From NCBI GenBank assembly GCA_025093555.1, contig JAIWNF010000069.1, positions 1 through 64,000 on the forward strand: a stretch of DNA of 64,000 nucleotides, read 5' to 3'. A program made the translations under genes and the position numbers. The notes under the pieces are model-generated. The model had not been told where the DNA came from. It ran no database searches and saw only the letters and a program-made list of their open reading frames with translations. The stretch is from Circinella umbellata (Eukaryota; Mucoromycota; Mucoromycetes; Mucorales; Lichtheimiaceae). Within the stretch, counting starts at the first letter, position 1. Every line of letters begins with the position of its first letter. Shown in pieces: positions 24,500 to 35,453 of the stretch.

Positions 24500-25225
24500 A
24501 TATATAGGTATATATTGGTGATACCTAATTAAAACGTTTTGCTTATGGTGCATACATTGAAGTGTTTCGAGTTATGTTAAGGAGCTTCGTTATATGAAAT
24601 TAATATGGAATATGTTAAAATGATGGAATAAAGATATAATTAACTTAATAATTATGTGAAATGGCATGTGGAAGTTCTAATATTCATGAATTGTACTCTG
24701 AATCCACAAAAGAGACGTCTTAATAAAATTACTAAGTAAAAATCAAATGAAAGGATTTATTTATAGAGGATAATTTATTTAAAAAGACAAGACAAAGTTA
24801 AAGATAAAACTTAAAAATAAAGAGAAATAGGACTTAAGGTACGTACGTAAAAGAGAACTGAAGGAAAGAAATTTAAAAGTGGAAAAAGCTCGAGTATTTA
24901 TACTATTTGCTTTTGTAAAAATAATCAATAGCTTTTGTGAAAATAATCAATAGCTTTAGTAAAAGATTGCAATTGCTCTGGTAAAAAGTAGCAATTGCAA
25001 AAAGGTTCAAAGGTGGGATTCAATGAAATGCGTACAATGGATATTTATACTGTAACAAGATTTATGATAGAAACATATGACTATAATCGATACGTAATAA
25101 TAATGATAATAATAGAGACAGATATAATAATAATGTTATTTATAATGGGGATAATACTAATACTACCAACAATACGTATATATATTTAAAGAAATAGTGG
25201 GTACATAATGGTACGAGCGTTACAC
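24500..25225 (-). repeat. Possible solo LTR or LTR-like repeat
   Basis: On the minus strand the stretch begins TGTAACGCTCGTACC (about 25223) and ends near the hairpin-like sequence TTACGACCCG|TTCGGATCGTAA (24470-24497). Inside are four degenerate copies of a roughly 22-bp unit at about 24905-24996 (GCTTTTGTAAAAATAATCAA type), a TATAAATA element just beyond them and AATAAA-type sites. This organisation resembles an LTR with U3 repeats, TATA box and poly-A signal. No TSD or coding sequence was found, so the identity is uncertain. Confidence 0.3.
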
Positions 25226-25614
25226 TATATGATAATGTTGGATAAAGTATCTGTCATATGTTGTTTAATTATCCAATTACGTGGATATCTTAAATAACCA
25301 CCATTTATTAATTATAATTACCTACTTACATATTTTCTCTAAACATAATGAGCATTATATAATTAAGAGCCCTTGAATAGATAGTTTTATTTTAAGCAGT
25401 AAATCGAAAAACAAGATACATCATATTGCAGTATAAAATAAACTATTTTTATAGTAGCAATTTATGATTCACAATTTAGTAATGGTTTTAATAAGGTTGT
25501 TTTCAAGAAAAAAAATAAGTTATCATATATATAAGAGACAGTTCATTCTTCTCATTGTGTTTATCGAAGCCCCATGGTCGTGCCTTTCGTTCCTATCATA
25601 TGACTTCAACCCAA
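25226..25614. other. Gene-free stretch, 3' flank of the micro-exon gene
   Basis: AT-rich. It contains the presumed 3' untranslated region and terminator of the gene ending at 25615. No canonical AATAAA lies immediately downstream on the minus strand. No other feature supported. Confidence 0.4.
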
Positions 25615-28600
25615 TCACTGTGTACCCTGGTTTTGGTCGACACCTATGATTTTTACAAAGGATATTGTTAATATTTATTCTTCTTGTACGCAACATTTTA
25701 AAAAAAAATCGTTAACTTCTTTATAACTTACAAGCTATTTATAGTTGAAACAATTGGTTTTAGAGTAATAAATGTCATTTAGAATTTTTACAATAAATTC
25801 TGTTAGTACGTATTTGCTATTTTTTGTGGCATTACATATGAAAAATGTTAACTCGTACACTCCTTTATTTTGTAACTTACCAGCTATTAATAGTCAACAC
25901 ATTTGTTTTTAAAGTATTTGATATGATTTATAAATTTTTCAATGTATTCTATTATTAGTACGTACTTCTTCTTTTTTGTGACATTCTTATAACAAATGCT
26001 ACTAGCTCCACTCCTTTATTTTTATTTTATTTTTTGACTTACGATCTATTCATATTCATCGCATTTGGATTTCAAGTAATAAATGTCATTTATAATTTTT
26101 ACGTTATATTGCGTCAATATTCAATCTTTTTGTGCCATCATAGCAGAGGCTAACTTATACTTACTAACTATTGATATTCGCCACATTTGGTTAAAGTATT
26201 GGATATAATTTAAAATTTACAATGAATTCTGTTTGTATTAGCTCCTTTTTTACGGCATCAGGTATAAAAATGTTAACTTCACTCCATTTTTTTTAAAAAA
26301 AAACTTACGAACTATCAATAATCAACACATTGCGTTTTCAGGTATTGAATATCATTTATAATTTTTTGTTAGTATTTGTTCTTTTTTGTGTCATTTTGAT
26401 CAATATTAACCACACTTCTTTAATTTGTAACTTACTGCCTGTTTATAATGCACACGTTTGGTTTTAAAGTACGCAATAGATGTCATTTTTTAATTTTTAC
26501 GTTAAATTCTGTTAGTATTTGCTCTATTTCGTATTATTACATATACGAAGTGCTACGTCCTCTTGTTTATTTTGCAACTTACCAACTATTAATAGTTCAA
26601 ACAGTCGGTTTTAAAGTAAAGTGGATGTCGTATATAGTGTTTACAACGAATTCTGTTAGTAGCTGTTTTTTTTTTTGACAAAATTTAAACAAATGTGAGC
26701 GCCACTACTTACTGACTATTAGTACGTAACCCACATATTTAGTTTTCAACCAATGAATTTATATATAATATATACAATGGATTCGGTTAGTATTTCCTCT
26801 TTTTTGTGACATTATAAACAGGCTAGTTCCACTCTTTTATGTTTTAATCTACCATCTACTAATAGTCAACACATTTGGTTTTAAAGTAATAAATGCCATT
26901 TATCAGATTTAAAATTGATTTTGTTAGTGTTTGTTCTTTTCTGTAACATTTAAATTAACACTAACTCCACTCCCTTATTTTGTAGCTTACCATCTATATT
27001 AATAACCAACACATTTGGTTTTGAAGTAATGGATACGTATCATTCATAATTTTCAAAATGAATTCTGTTATTATTTTTTCTTACGTATTTCTGTGATTAT
27101 AAAAAGCGCTAATTTATTTGTAACTTACTTCCTATTATAAATCCATGAATTTGGTTTCAAAGTAATGAATGTCATTTAGGATTTTCACCATATTCGGTTA
27201 TTATTTGTTCTTTTATATGACATTTATAAATCAACGTTAAATAAGCTATTTTATATTGTAACTTACCACCTATTAATAATGCACACATTTGGTTTTAAAG
27301 TGATAAAAGATATCGATTATTATATTTACAATGACTTCTGTTAGTATTTCCTCTTTTCTGAAACAGTATAACAAACATTGACTCCATTCCTTTATTTTGT
27401 AACTTACAAACTATGAACAATCCACACATTTAGTTTAAAAAAATGGATGACATTTATAATTTTTACAGCGAATTTTGTTAGTATCATATTTGCTCTTTTT
27501 GGACATTTCTTGAGTATAAAAGAGAATTCCAGTCTCTTGTTTTTTGAACTTACTATCTATTAATATTCAATACATTGAGTTTCCAAGTCGTAAATGCCAT
27601 TTATAGTTTTTACAATGAATTCTGTTAGTATCTGTTTTTTTTTGGCGCGTGACTAAATGTTAATTTGACTACTTACTGACTATTTATAACCCACACATTA
27701 GGTTTTAAAGTATTGGGAATCATTTATAATGTTTACAATGAATTCTGTCAGCATTCTGTTTTTTTTTGAGGCATTAAAAAACAGGTTGATTCCACTTTTT
27801 CATTTTTCAACTTACCAGCTATTAAGAGTTAATATATTTGGGTTTTCAAGTAACGTAGACCATTTATAAAATATACAGTGATTAGTATTGATTCTTTTTT
27901 CTGTCGTTATTAAAAAAGGTGAATTCCACTACTTACGAACTATTAGTACGTATTCAACACATTTGGGTTTGAAGTATTGAATATGATTTATAATTTTTGC
28001 AATGAATTCTGTCAGTATTTGCTCTTTTTTGTGCCATTATGTATAAAACTGTTAACTACATCCTCTTATTTCCTTCGCTTACCGTCTAATAATATCCAAT
28101 ATTAATATCCAACACAATGGGTTTTAAGATAATACATGGTATATATAGTTTTTTTCAATGAATTCTGTTAGTAGTTGTTTTTTTTTTGACATTCAAACAA
28201 ACGTGAACTCTACTACTTACGAACTTTTAATAAGTATTCCACATGTTTTGTATAAGGTATTGGATATGATTTATAATTTTATAAAGTATTCTTTTAGTAT
28301 TTATGCTTCTTGCGGCATTAGAAAAAACGTTTTTATTGATAACTTACTAGCTGTTCAAAAGTCAACACATTTAGGTTTAAAGTAATGAATGCCATTTATA
28401 ATTTTTGAAATGAATTTTGTTAGTACTGGTCGTTCTTTCTGTAGTTATAAAAAGCTTTAACTCCACTACTTACGAACTATAAATATGTATTCAACATATT
28501 TGGTTTAAGGTAATGGATATGATTGATACGTAATTTTAAAAAGAATTCTATTAGTATTTGCTCTTTTTTGTGGCACTATGTACTATAAAAATGCTGTGAA

Positions 28601-29013
28601 ATCCACTCTCATATTTTTTAACTAACCCGGTACTAATATTCCACACGTTTGGTTTTCAAGTAATGGATGTCATTAATAGTATATACAATAATTAGTACGT
28701 ATTGTTTCTTTTTCCTGTAGTTATAAGACACGTGAACTCCACTACTTACCAGCTATTGATATGTATTCAACATATTTGGTTTTAAAGTAATGGATATCGT
28801 TGATAATTTTTAGAATGAATTACGTTAGTACTTGTTTTTATTTCTGTCATTACGTATATAAAGTGTTAACTTTAGTCGCTTATATTGTGACCTACGATTG
28901 TTCCCGGTAGCACTACCACCGGTTCCAGCGTTTTCAGATGTTTGGGCAATACTTGAGTATGCTGCGGAAAGGACCAAAATACAGGCGAATAAAAAAATAG
29001 TAGAATATTGCAT
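25615..29013 (-). CDS. Secreted chaplin-like protein encoded by 3-nt micro-exons (25 exons)
   Basis: Exon 1 (29013-28896) encodes signal peptide MQYSTIFLFACILVLSAA plus a short linker. It is followed by 23 micro-exons, all AG|NNN|GTAAGT-like: 28750-28752, 28627-28632 (6 nt), 28474-28476, 28348-28350, 28221-28223, 28083-28085, 27937-27939, 27816-27818, 27677-27679, 27554-27556, 27408-27410, 27267-27269, 27129-27131, 26991-26993, 26853-26855, 26713-26715, 26583-26585, 26436-26438, 26309-26311, 26165-26167, 26043-26045, 25881-25883, 25732-25734. The last exon is 25643-25615. The 219-nt join is open and ends in TGA: 72 residues. Residues 40-54 are PVPVPIHVPVNICGN and 55-64 DVIGILNPAC, with Cys52 and Cys64 spaced as in chaplins (hydrophobic, amyloid-forming surface proteins of Streptomyces). 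All 24 introns are phase 1. Seen: splice sites and join. Known: chaplin motif. Inferred: surface role. Transcripts are not available here. Confidence 0.85.
25735..28895 (-). repeat. Array of 23 homologous introns (115-160 bp units)
   Basis: The introns of the micro-exon gene are diverged copies of one another. On the minus strand the consensus runs: donor GTAAGT; an AAATAAAGGAGTGGAGTTAAC-like block; TGTCACAAAAAAGAGC; a TACTAACAGAATTCATTGTA block; ATAAATGACATCCATTACTT; AAAACCAAATGTGTTGA; acceptor CTATTAATAG. TACTAAC is the canonical branch-point sequence and lies about 68 nt before the acceptor in the intron at 25735-25880. A shorter class has donor GTAAGTAGTGGAG and lacks the AAAATAAAG block. 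The final intron (25644-25731) is shorter and only partly related. Apart from the 3-nt exons there is no coding potential. Confidence 0.85.
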
Positions 29014-29072
29014 AATGAAGTTTTATTGCTGAATAAAAAACGATACAGTTGATTTGACGGTAGAAAAGTTTC

Positions 29073-29132
29073 ACTTTATATTGCTTTTTTTTGGCTTTTA
29101 ATTAGTGTAGGGGGTTAAGGAGTATTTTTATA
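29073..29132 (-). promoter_or_regulatory. TATA-box candidates of the micro-exon gene
   Basis: Reading towards the start codon at 29013, TATAAAAATA lies at 29132-29123 and TATAAAGTGA at 29080-29071, about 110 and 60 bp upstream of the ATG. Either could position transcription. Assignment is by motif and distance only. Confidence 0.4.
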
Positions 29133-30428
29133 AGAACCAAACTTTCTTTTACTTGTGCAATGATAATGCACGTTATTCCTTAGTTTTTTGTTCTTTGTTT
29201 TACACCTTAAGTGATATCTTGCCAGAAGTATGAAACAAAAGTTCGGATCCTGATAATATTATATCATCTATGATTTATTCTATTTTATGGATTATCATTA
29301 ATTGTGAAATCATTTCTTTATCTATTTAACTTTTCTTTGTATAATCCCATTAACTGTAATGCAGTTGGGTATCCCCTTGTCTTGCCCCTTAATAAACGTT
29401 TCCTTTTTGGGGGTTCTGCTAACGCCAACTCGTATATTGAAACTGCCAAGGCCTCCATCAATTCAGCCCCCCATTCGTACTTATTTACCATCTCGGTTAG
29501 CGACTCTGGGTTTCCTTCTTCTACAATTTCTGAAAACGTACTCTAGCACAGATTACATAGTAACAGCTTATTCTAGATAGATATGACACTTTTTTAACAA
29601 CAGAAGAGATATATTTTCCTACATGGCGTGACCTTTAGCAACACATTTTCGTTTTCAAAATATTACTAGTCTCATATTCGCAAGCATTCTCATAGAATGT
29701 AATAAAGCTCTAATTACTTTAGCATTAATTTAGGGAGATCATTAATAATACTGTATTTGTAAGTCTTAGTTTTATTTTGTTAAAGAAAAGAAACTGATAA
29801 ACAAATAAAATACCCAGGATTCAAGTAAATAAATTTTGATGGTAAGTAATAAAATAAAAAAAAAATAAGTCTACTGCAAAATTAAAAATAAGTATAATGT
29901 ACTATGTGTACTATCAAAAAAAAAAAAAGGAAGTCTTTTATAAAAATAATAATATGGCATCCAGAATAGGTTTTGTCTTCTATTTTTCGGGTGTCTCCTA
30001 TCTTCACTACTCTTTTTGCCACATTGTTGACAGTCATTGTCAAATTTGCATTTAAAAGAACCTCGACACTGTTTTTGCTTTTAGCTCGAAATCAAAATCA
30101 CAAATATGGTAATAGATACTAAGCTTGTAAGGCTTCTTACTCGTCTATGATCGTATCTCCATCGGATATATATTTTCAGTACTGTTTCGAAACTTTGTCG
30201 ATAGTTTTCAATATTTATGTTAAAACTCCCCATTCACAGCAGATGTAACTACCATAGCAGCAGCAGCTTATATGTATTTCTAGAGGTATCCCTAAATCTC
30301 CTGTCTATAATGAGAGACATTGGTTGCAGCACATATTGATATGCTTTATTCGTACCGTGTTAAAAAAGTGAATAAAAATTAATGTAATTCCGAGTATATG
30401 CTGACTCAAAGAAAAGTATATATAAGGT
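29133..30428. other. Gene-poor intergenic region
   Basis: An open stretch at 29304-29580 (plus) contains GYPLVLPLNKRF, faintly like the reverse-transcriptase C-terminal region of LINEs, but frames are broken and I do not call it. The rest is AT-rich without supportable features. Confidence 0.4.
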
Positions 30429-30436
30429 ATAATAAA

Positions 30437-32751
30437 GGGTAGTGCTACCTGTGCGATTTTTTTTTCTTAGCGGTGCGATTTTTTTCTCGCGGGTTTTAAA
30501 TTGTAGTGGTACAGCGCAAACAGTCATAGCCAATCCTCTAGTGATATTACCAGTACGACTTCTCTTACTAAACATACTTCATTAAGACTCTATACATTTT
30601 TTTCCTCTAGGTATAATAACTTCTTATGAATGATATTCGTTTTGATTAATTCTACACTATTGAAACGAACCTACTAAAATTAATACGTAATATAGAATAT
30701 ACGTATAAATTTTTACTGTTCATTGATGATAACCTATCTACAGAAAGAAGATAATATTCTTGAATTTTTTGATTAAAATGGCTTTATTAGTGCGATTTTT
30801 CATTTTTTTTTAAAAAAAAAATTACAAGTGCTTATCCGTGCGATTTTTTTGTCTGGGCGTAAAATATGAAAAGAAGCTGTGCGATTTTTTTTCACTTCTA
30901 AATGGCATTGCTATCAGTTGATTTGATAATGTAAAATTAGTCCACTAAAATATAATATAAAGGTATGTCGATTATGACTAGTTATTAGCACTGACTTGCT
31001 CAATATTATTCACAAAAAAGAAGATAATACTCGGGTTATTTGATTAAAATGGCTTTATTGGTGCGATTTTTTTTTAGAAATGATCTCCATGACTACATTC
31101 GATTTAACTTAATATTTTACATATTTCTTATAGTGTAATGTTCCAAGCCAAAACCGTATAAAACAATAAGTTGACTATATCCATTTGTAAATTCATTTTA
31201 ATGGGAAAATAGTGGATATAGAGTTTTCCGTCTGAAGCCACGTGTGTCAAAGCGAGTCAAGAATCGTCTATTTTGGTGCTCAACAGAGGTGCAACTGTAT
31301 AAAAGCAGAGTCTGTCACTAGTCATTTATGCTATCTATTTTCGAATGTACATCACCAAACTTCATCTTATATGGGAAATGTGTAGCAAATTTTATATAAT
31401 TCTGGAGCATTAAACAGCACAACACTAATCAACAAAAATAGAAAATATCGTTTAAAAATGTTCTCATGGCTCATGGGCAGCATAACTCCTGGTACAGTAC
31501 TTCGAACTACATTTACCTGACCGTGGATTAAGTACGTGATGGGCATAAAGGTGGTCAGTAAATTAGGTAGGAACTTCTATAGTTATGTTGCTATGATAGT
31601 ACGTAATTGTGTCAATATCAAATAATAAATAGATACTGACTGGTGATACCTATTTACAGAAGGAGCAGGTTGTAAAACAAATGAAGGTCAGAACGTTTTG
31701 CTTTATTTCTTGTGGAACATTTGCCAGGAAATGTTGTTTCAAGAATGGATGAGCACGGTTCATTTTGTCGATCAGAAAATTCGAAAACATTTTTCTGATC
31801 ATATGTACGTATGCATGTCAATTAACAATACTTCAAATTAGAGGGACATCAAACTAATTATGTTTTTACTTTATGTGTCTCCTATCTACAATGATGCAAC
31901 TGTTTTCTGAAGTAGTTTGAAGAATACTCAATAAAATGTAGAAGATAATATTATTGATTGTTGCTATATTGAAACCATTGTATTACCGTTGATAAGATCG
32001 ACAAAATAATAATAAAATATCAAATATATATATGTTGTTAATAACATAATTCACGAACAGTGAGTTAGAAAAAAATAGCACGGATAACCCCTTTATTTTT
32101 TTTACGTATCTTAAAAAAAAAATCGCACCAATAAAGCCATTTTAATCAAATAACCCGAGTATTATCTTCTTTTTGTGAATAATATTGAGCAAGTCAGTGC
32201 TAATAACTAGTCATAATCGACATACCTTTATATTATATTTTAGTGGACTAATTTTACATTATCAAATCAACTGATAGCAATGCCATTTAGAAGTGAAAAA
32301 AAATCGCACAGCTTCTTTTCATATTTTACGCCCAGACAAAAAAATCGCACGGATAAGCACTTGTAATTTTTTTTTTAAAAAAAAATGAAAAATCGCACTA
32401 ATAAAGCCATTTTAATCAAAAAATTCAAGAATATTATCTTCTTTCTGTAGATAGGTTATCATCAATGAACAGTAAAAATTTATACGTATATTCTATATTA
32501 CGTATTAATTTTAGTAGGTTCGTTTCAATAGTGTAGAATTAATCAAAACGAATATCATTCATAAGAAGTTATTATACCTAGAGGAAAAAAATGTATAGAG
32601 TCTTAATGAAGTATGTTTAGTAAGAGAAGTCGTACTGGTAATATCACTAGAGGATTGGCTATGACTGTTTGCGCTGTACCACTACAATTTAAAACCCGCG
32701 AGAAAAAAATCGCACCGCTAAGAAAAAAAAATCGCACAGGTAGCACTACCC
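30437..32751. mobile_element. Non-autonomous DNA transposon with 641-bp terminal inverted repeats
   Basis: The element starts GGGTAGTGCTACCTGTGCGA and ends with its exact complement. It is flanked by the 8-bp direct repeat ATAATAAA (30429-30436 and 32752-32759), a clear target-site duplication. The arms (about 30437-31077 and 32110-32751) are almost identical; the only differences I noticed are in homopolymer lengths, which points to a recent insertion. Each arm carries six copies of GTGCGATTTTT (left arm 30451, 30473, 30790, 30838, 30879, 31061), possibly transposase-binding sites. The roughly 1-kb interior has no long reading frame, so it must be mobilised in trans. 8-bp duplications occur in hAT, P, Merlin and Zisupton-type families; which applies cannot be decided here. 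Confidence 0.9.
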
Positions 32752-32759
32752 ATAATAAA

Positions 32760-33679
32760 TAACTTAAATAACTAAGTATAAGAATAAGAGAATTTGATTA
32801 ATTTAATTTGCAACCTACAGAGTATGTAAATCAATCCCGACTGTAGGGCGAAATAGAAAATAAGGGCGAGTGAACTACATATTGTTTAAATAACTTTGGA
32901 AAATTAGAGATATATTTGAGGAAGAAAGATGTCTTATTTAAACTTCAAATTTCCATCTATCTGTTTCAAATTACTAATTGGCTGTAGTCCATTTTTACGT
33001 ATTACGCAGTAACTTCATGTGCTTGTCAAAATAACTTGTACGTGTGTCCTTTACTGGTTTGAATAGCATTTACGTGAACATACGTATAGCAATTATCCTA
33101 TCTACCTTTAACACCTGGTTCTTGTGGTCTGGATGGAACAGAATATTCATGGTAAATACGCACTTCTTTATTCTTCTAATAATTATAATAACGAATTATT
33201 ACTGATGTTAATAATTAATAAGGTGAATATTATATAATTAAAATAAGAAAGGAACAGAAAGGAGGAAGGAAAAAGAGGCAACAATATGACTGGTACTTTT
33301 ATAACTATCTTAACAGACGTTTTCGTCTGCTATGAAGACTAACGCCTAATTACGTAACTGTTTAACGAAAATGGATTATAGCATATAATTCAAACCTTGA
33401 AAAGGGTGAAGGAAAAAAAACTAATAACACTCTTGCTCATAAAACGTTCAGCGTCGCAACCTGTGTTAAAAAGTAGAAGTCGCACAAACAATATAACCTC
33501 TTTCATTATCTTTCTTTTCAGTTCTACGTATCCAGTGCAATTGTGTTAGCACATTCTCTATGTTCTTGTTTCTTCTCTTGCATTCTTCTTTATTTTCAGT
33601 TTTAAAGTCTAACCCATTATTACCTTATCTTCTGTTTACATATCATAAATCTATGTTTTGTTGGCTTTTGCTTCTTGTA
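32760..33679. other. Gene-free stretch
   Basis: AT-rich with no coding, repeat or RNA feature that I can support between the inverted-repeat transposon and the Tc1/mariner element. Confidence 0.45.
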
Positions 33680-35451
33680 CAGTGTTGGAAGTTAAATTTG
33701 GCCACCAAAAATGAAAATGAGCCGCTATTTGAAAATGGGCCAAAATTAAGTCAGCTATCGAAATTGAGCCATCTAAATTTGATATTGAGCCATATCAAAT
33801 GAATATGAGCTATCAGACAATAAAAATGAATATAATCAAAATGAAACGTAATAGTCTTTGTGCTTTATATTTATATGTATTTAAAAAATAATAACTATAT
33901 AATAAATGTATCTTTTATAATCCTTTTTCACCTGCCAAACAGCGGTCCCAAAAGGTTAATGAATGTTTGATCCAAGCTTGACAATCTTCACGGAAAATGT
34001 ATTCTGATGCCCTTTTAATGCGATTACTTAATTTAGTATTAAGTCTTACTGAAGCAGGATCTTTGTTAACCACATCTTTAAGTTTTAACCGAAATTCCTC
34101 AATAGGGTTCAAAAAAGGTGAGTATGGAGGGAGGTAAATAATCTCAAAACCACGTTCGGTAACCCAATTCTTAACATCAATTGTTTTGTGAATAGCAGCA
34201 TTATCCATAATAAGATATCGATATGGGAGATCATGGGCTTCAATATTGGTAAGTACTTGTTCAATAAATTCCATAAAATCACTATTAGTTGTCCTTTTTT
34301 AGATGCTGGATCATTGGCTTTTCTTTTTTTGTTTGTTGGTGCACAAGCCTCTCGTCTTGACAATGTGATGACACCATGCGCAGTAATAGCTTCTAATACA
34401 CTGATATTTGGTCCTTTTGTTTCCGTAGTAATTTTGCATGGTGATCCAACGTCAGACCAACCTTGAGATCGATGCATATTTCTATTGAACCTAGCCTCGT
34501 CAATGAAAATACATTCGGAAAAGAAGTTGATTCCAAGTGCTATCCATGATGATACAGATTCATACCGTTGTAATATATTTGTATCATCATCACGAGCAGG
34601 AAGTTGACGAACTGTGCGCTTGTAAGTAAGATGACATTTCTTGCGCATATGCTCATTAACAGCACGACTAGTAATATCCAAACCTTTGAAATGCTGACAA
34701 AGTAATTTGGTAACATCATTACAACTGATTGTTGGTTGTTCATGAATTTTTCAAAGATAAAAACTGTATGCTCATCAGTAAGCTTTGATTTAGCACCAGT
34801 CTTTTTAGATGAGCCTGGAAAATATCTTCACCATTGTTGTGTGCTTCGTTCCATTGATTAACATGCCGTTTAGCAGTTGAATAAGGCAAGGTAACTTTGC
34901 ATGCAGCAACACTAATTGACATCCCTTCAAACTCTTGTAATAAATTAATCATTTTTGCGACTTTAATATCATCCTTTGTATTGTATGACCCACGCGTCTG
35001 ACGTGAAGATGTACCATTACTATTAGTGGGTCCTTTGAGCGCTTTTTCTTTCTTTTTATTTTTCCTCATCCGTTTTCTGTCTGTAGTTGATCCCTGCAGC
35101 ACCCTCCCAGTCCATATAGTTTTGGAAAAGTACTATTCTCTCTTCAGGAGTGGTGTTATTAGCATCAGTAGTAATATTATCTGCCATAGTGATAATGAAT
35201 ATAAGATAAGTAGTGATAACAAAAAAAAAGTCCTTTCTTAAGATAAATCCACTACATATATATATATACATGTATTCGTATTTTTCTTGGCTCAAATTTG
35301 AAAATCAGTAGCTTAAATTTGCTTGGCATGGCTCAATTTTTGAGGTCGGTGGATCAATTCCATTCAAACAGCTCAATTTGGAAATTATGGCTCATTTTCA
35401 AAATTATGGCTCATTTATTTTTTACATGGCTAAATTTAACTTCCAATGCTG
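33680..35451 (-). mobile_element. Tc1/mariner-type transposon, 1.77 kb
   Basis: Terminal inverted repeats of 25 bp (left end CAGTGTTGGAAGTTAAATTT; right end the complement with three differences over 25 bp) are flanked on both sides by TA (33678-33679 and 35452-35453), the target duplication of this superfamily. Subterminal regions on both sides contain several short repeats of the type (A)TGAGCCAT and its complement ATGGCTCA. The element encloses a minus-strand transposase that is frameshifted. Confidence 0.88.
33915..35187 (-). pseudogene. Tc1/mariner (DDE_3) transposase, frameshifted
   Basis: Cut-and-paste transposase of the enclosing element. It starts at the ATG at 35187 (MADNITTDANNTTPEERIVL). 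An N-terminal helix-turn-helix region (MINLLQEFEGMSISVAA) is followed by the DDE domain: FIDEARFNRNM (first Asp), LIMDNAAIHK (second Asp) and YLPPYSPFLNPIEEF (Glu), with 34 residues between the second Asp and the Glu (DD34E). Reading changes frame at about 34800, near 34735 and at the A-run near 34290-34300, so no full-length protein can be made. All catalytic residues are still visible, so decay is fairly recent. Confidence 0.85.
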
Positions 35452-35453
35452 TA

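Noticed and set aside
25735..28895. CRISPR array or simple satellite DNA
   Set aside because: Units of 115-160 bp with no spacers are not CRISPR. The invariant AG|NNN|GTAAGT arrangement, and the meaningful protein obtained by joining the triplets, are not expected of a satellite.
25735..28895. Longer exons of about 68 nt starting after TACTAACAG in each repeat
   Set aside because: In the repeat consensus all three frames contain stops (TAA, TGA or TAATAG), and the resulting protein would be meaningless. The 3-nt exons give an open frame with a known domain.
28825..29013. Single-exon 62-residue protein reading through the first donor
   Set aside because: The sequence after GNN is intronic: GTAGGT donor, then the repeat's intron blocks. 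The tail SQYKRLKLTLYIR is translated intron.
29304..29580. LINE fragment with GYPLVLPLNKRF
   Set aside because: Only one short motif is suggestive, and the following sequence does not continue the LINE pattern in any frame.
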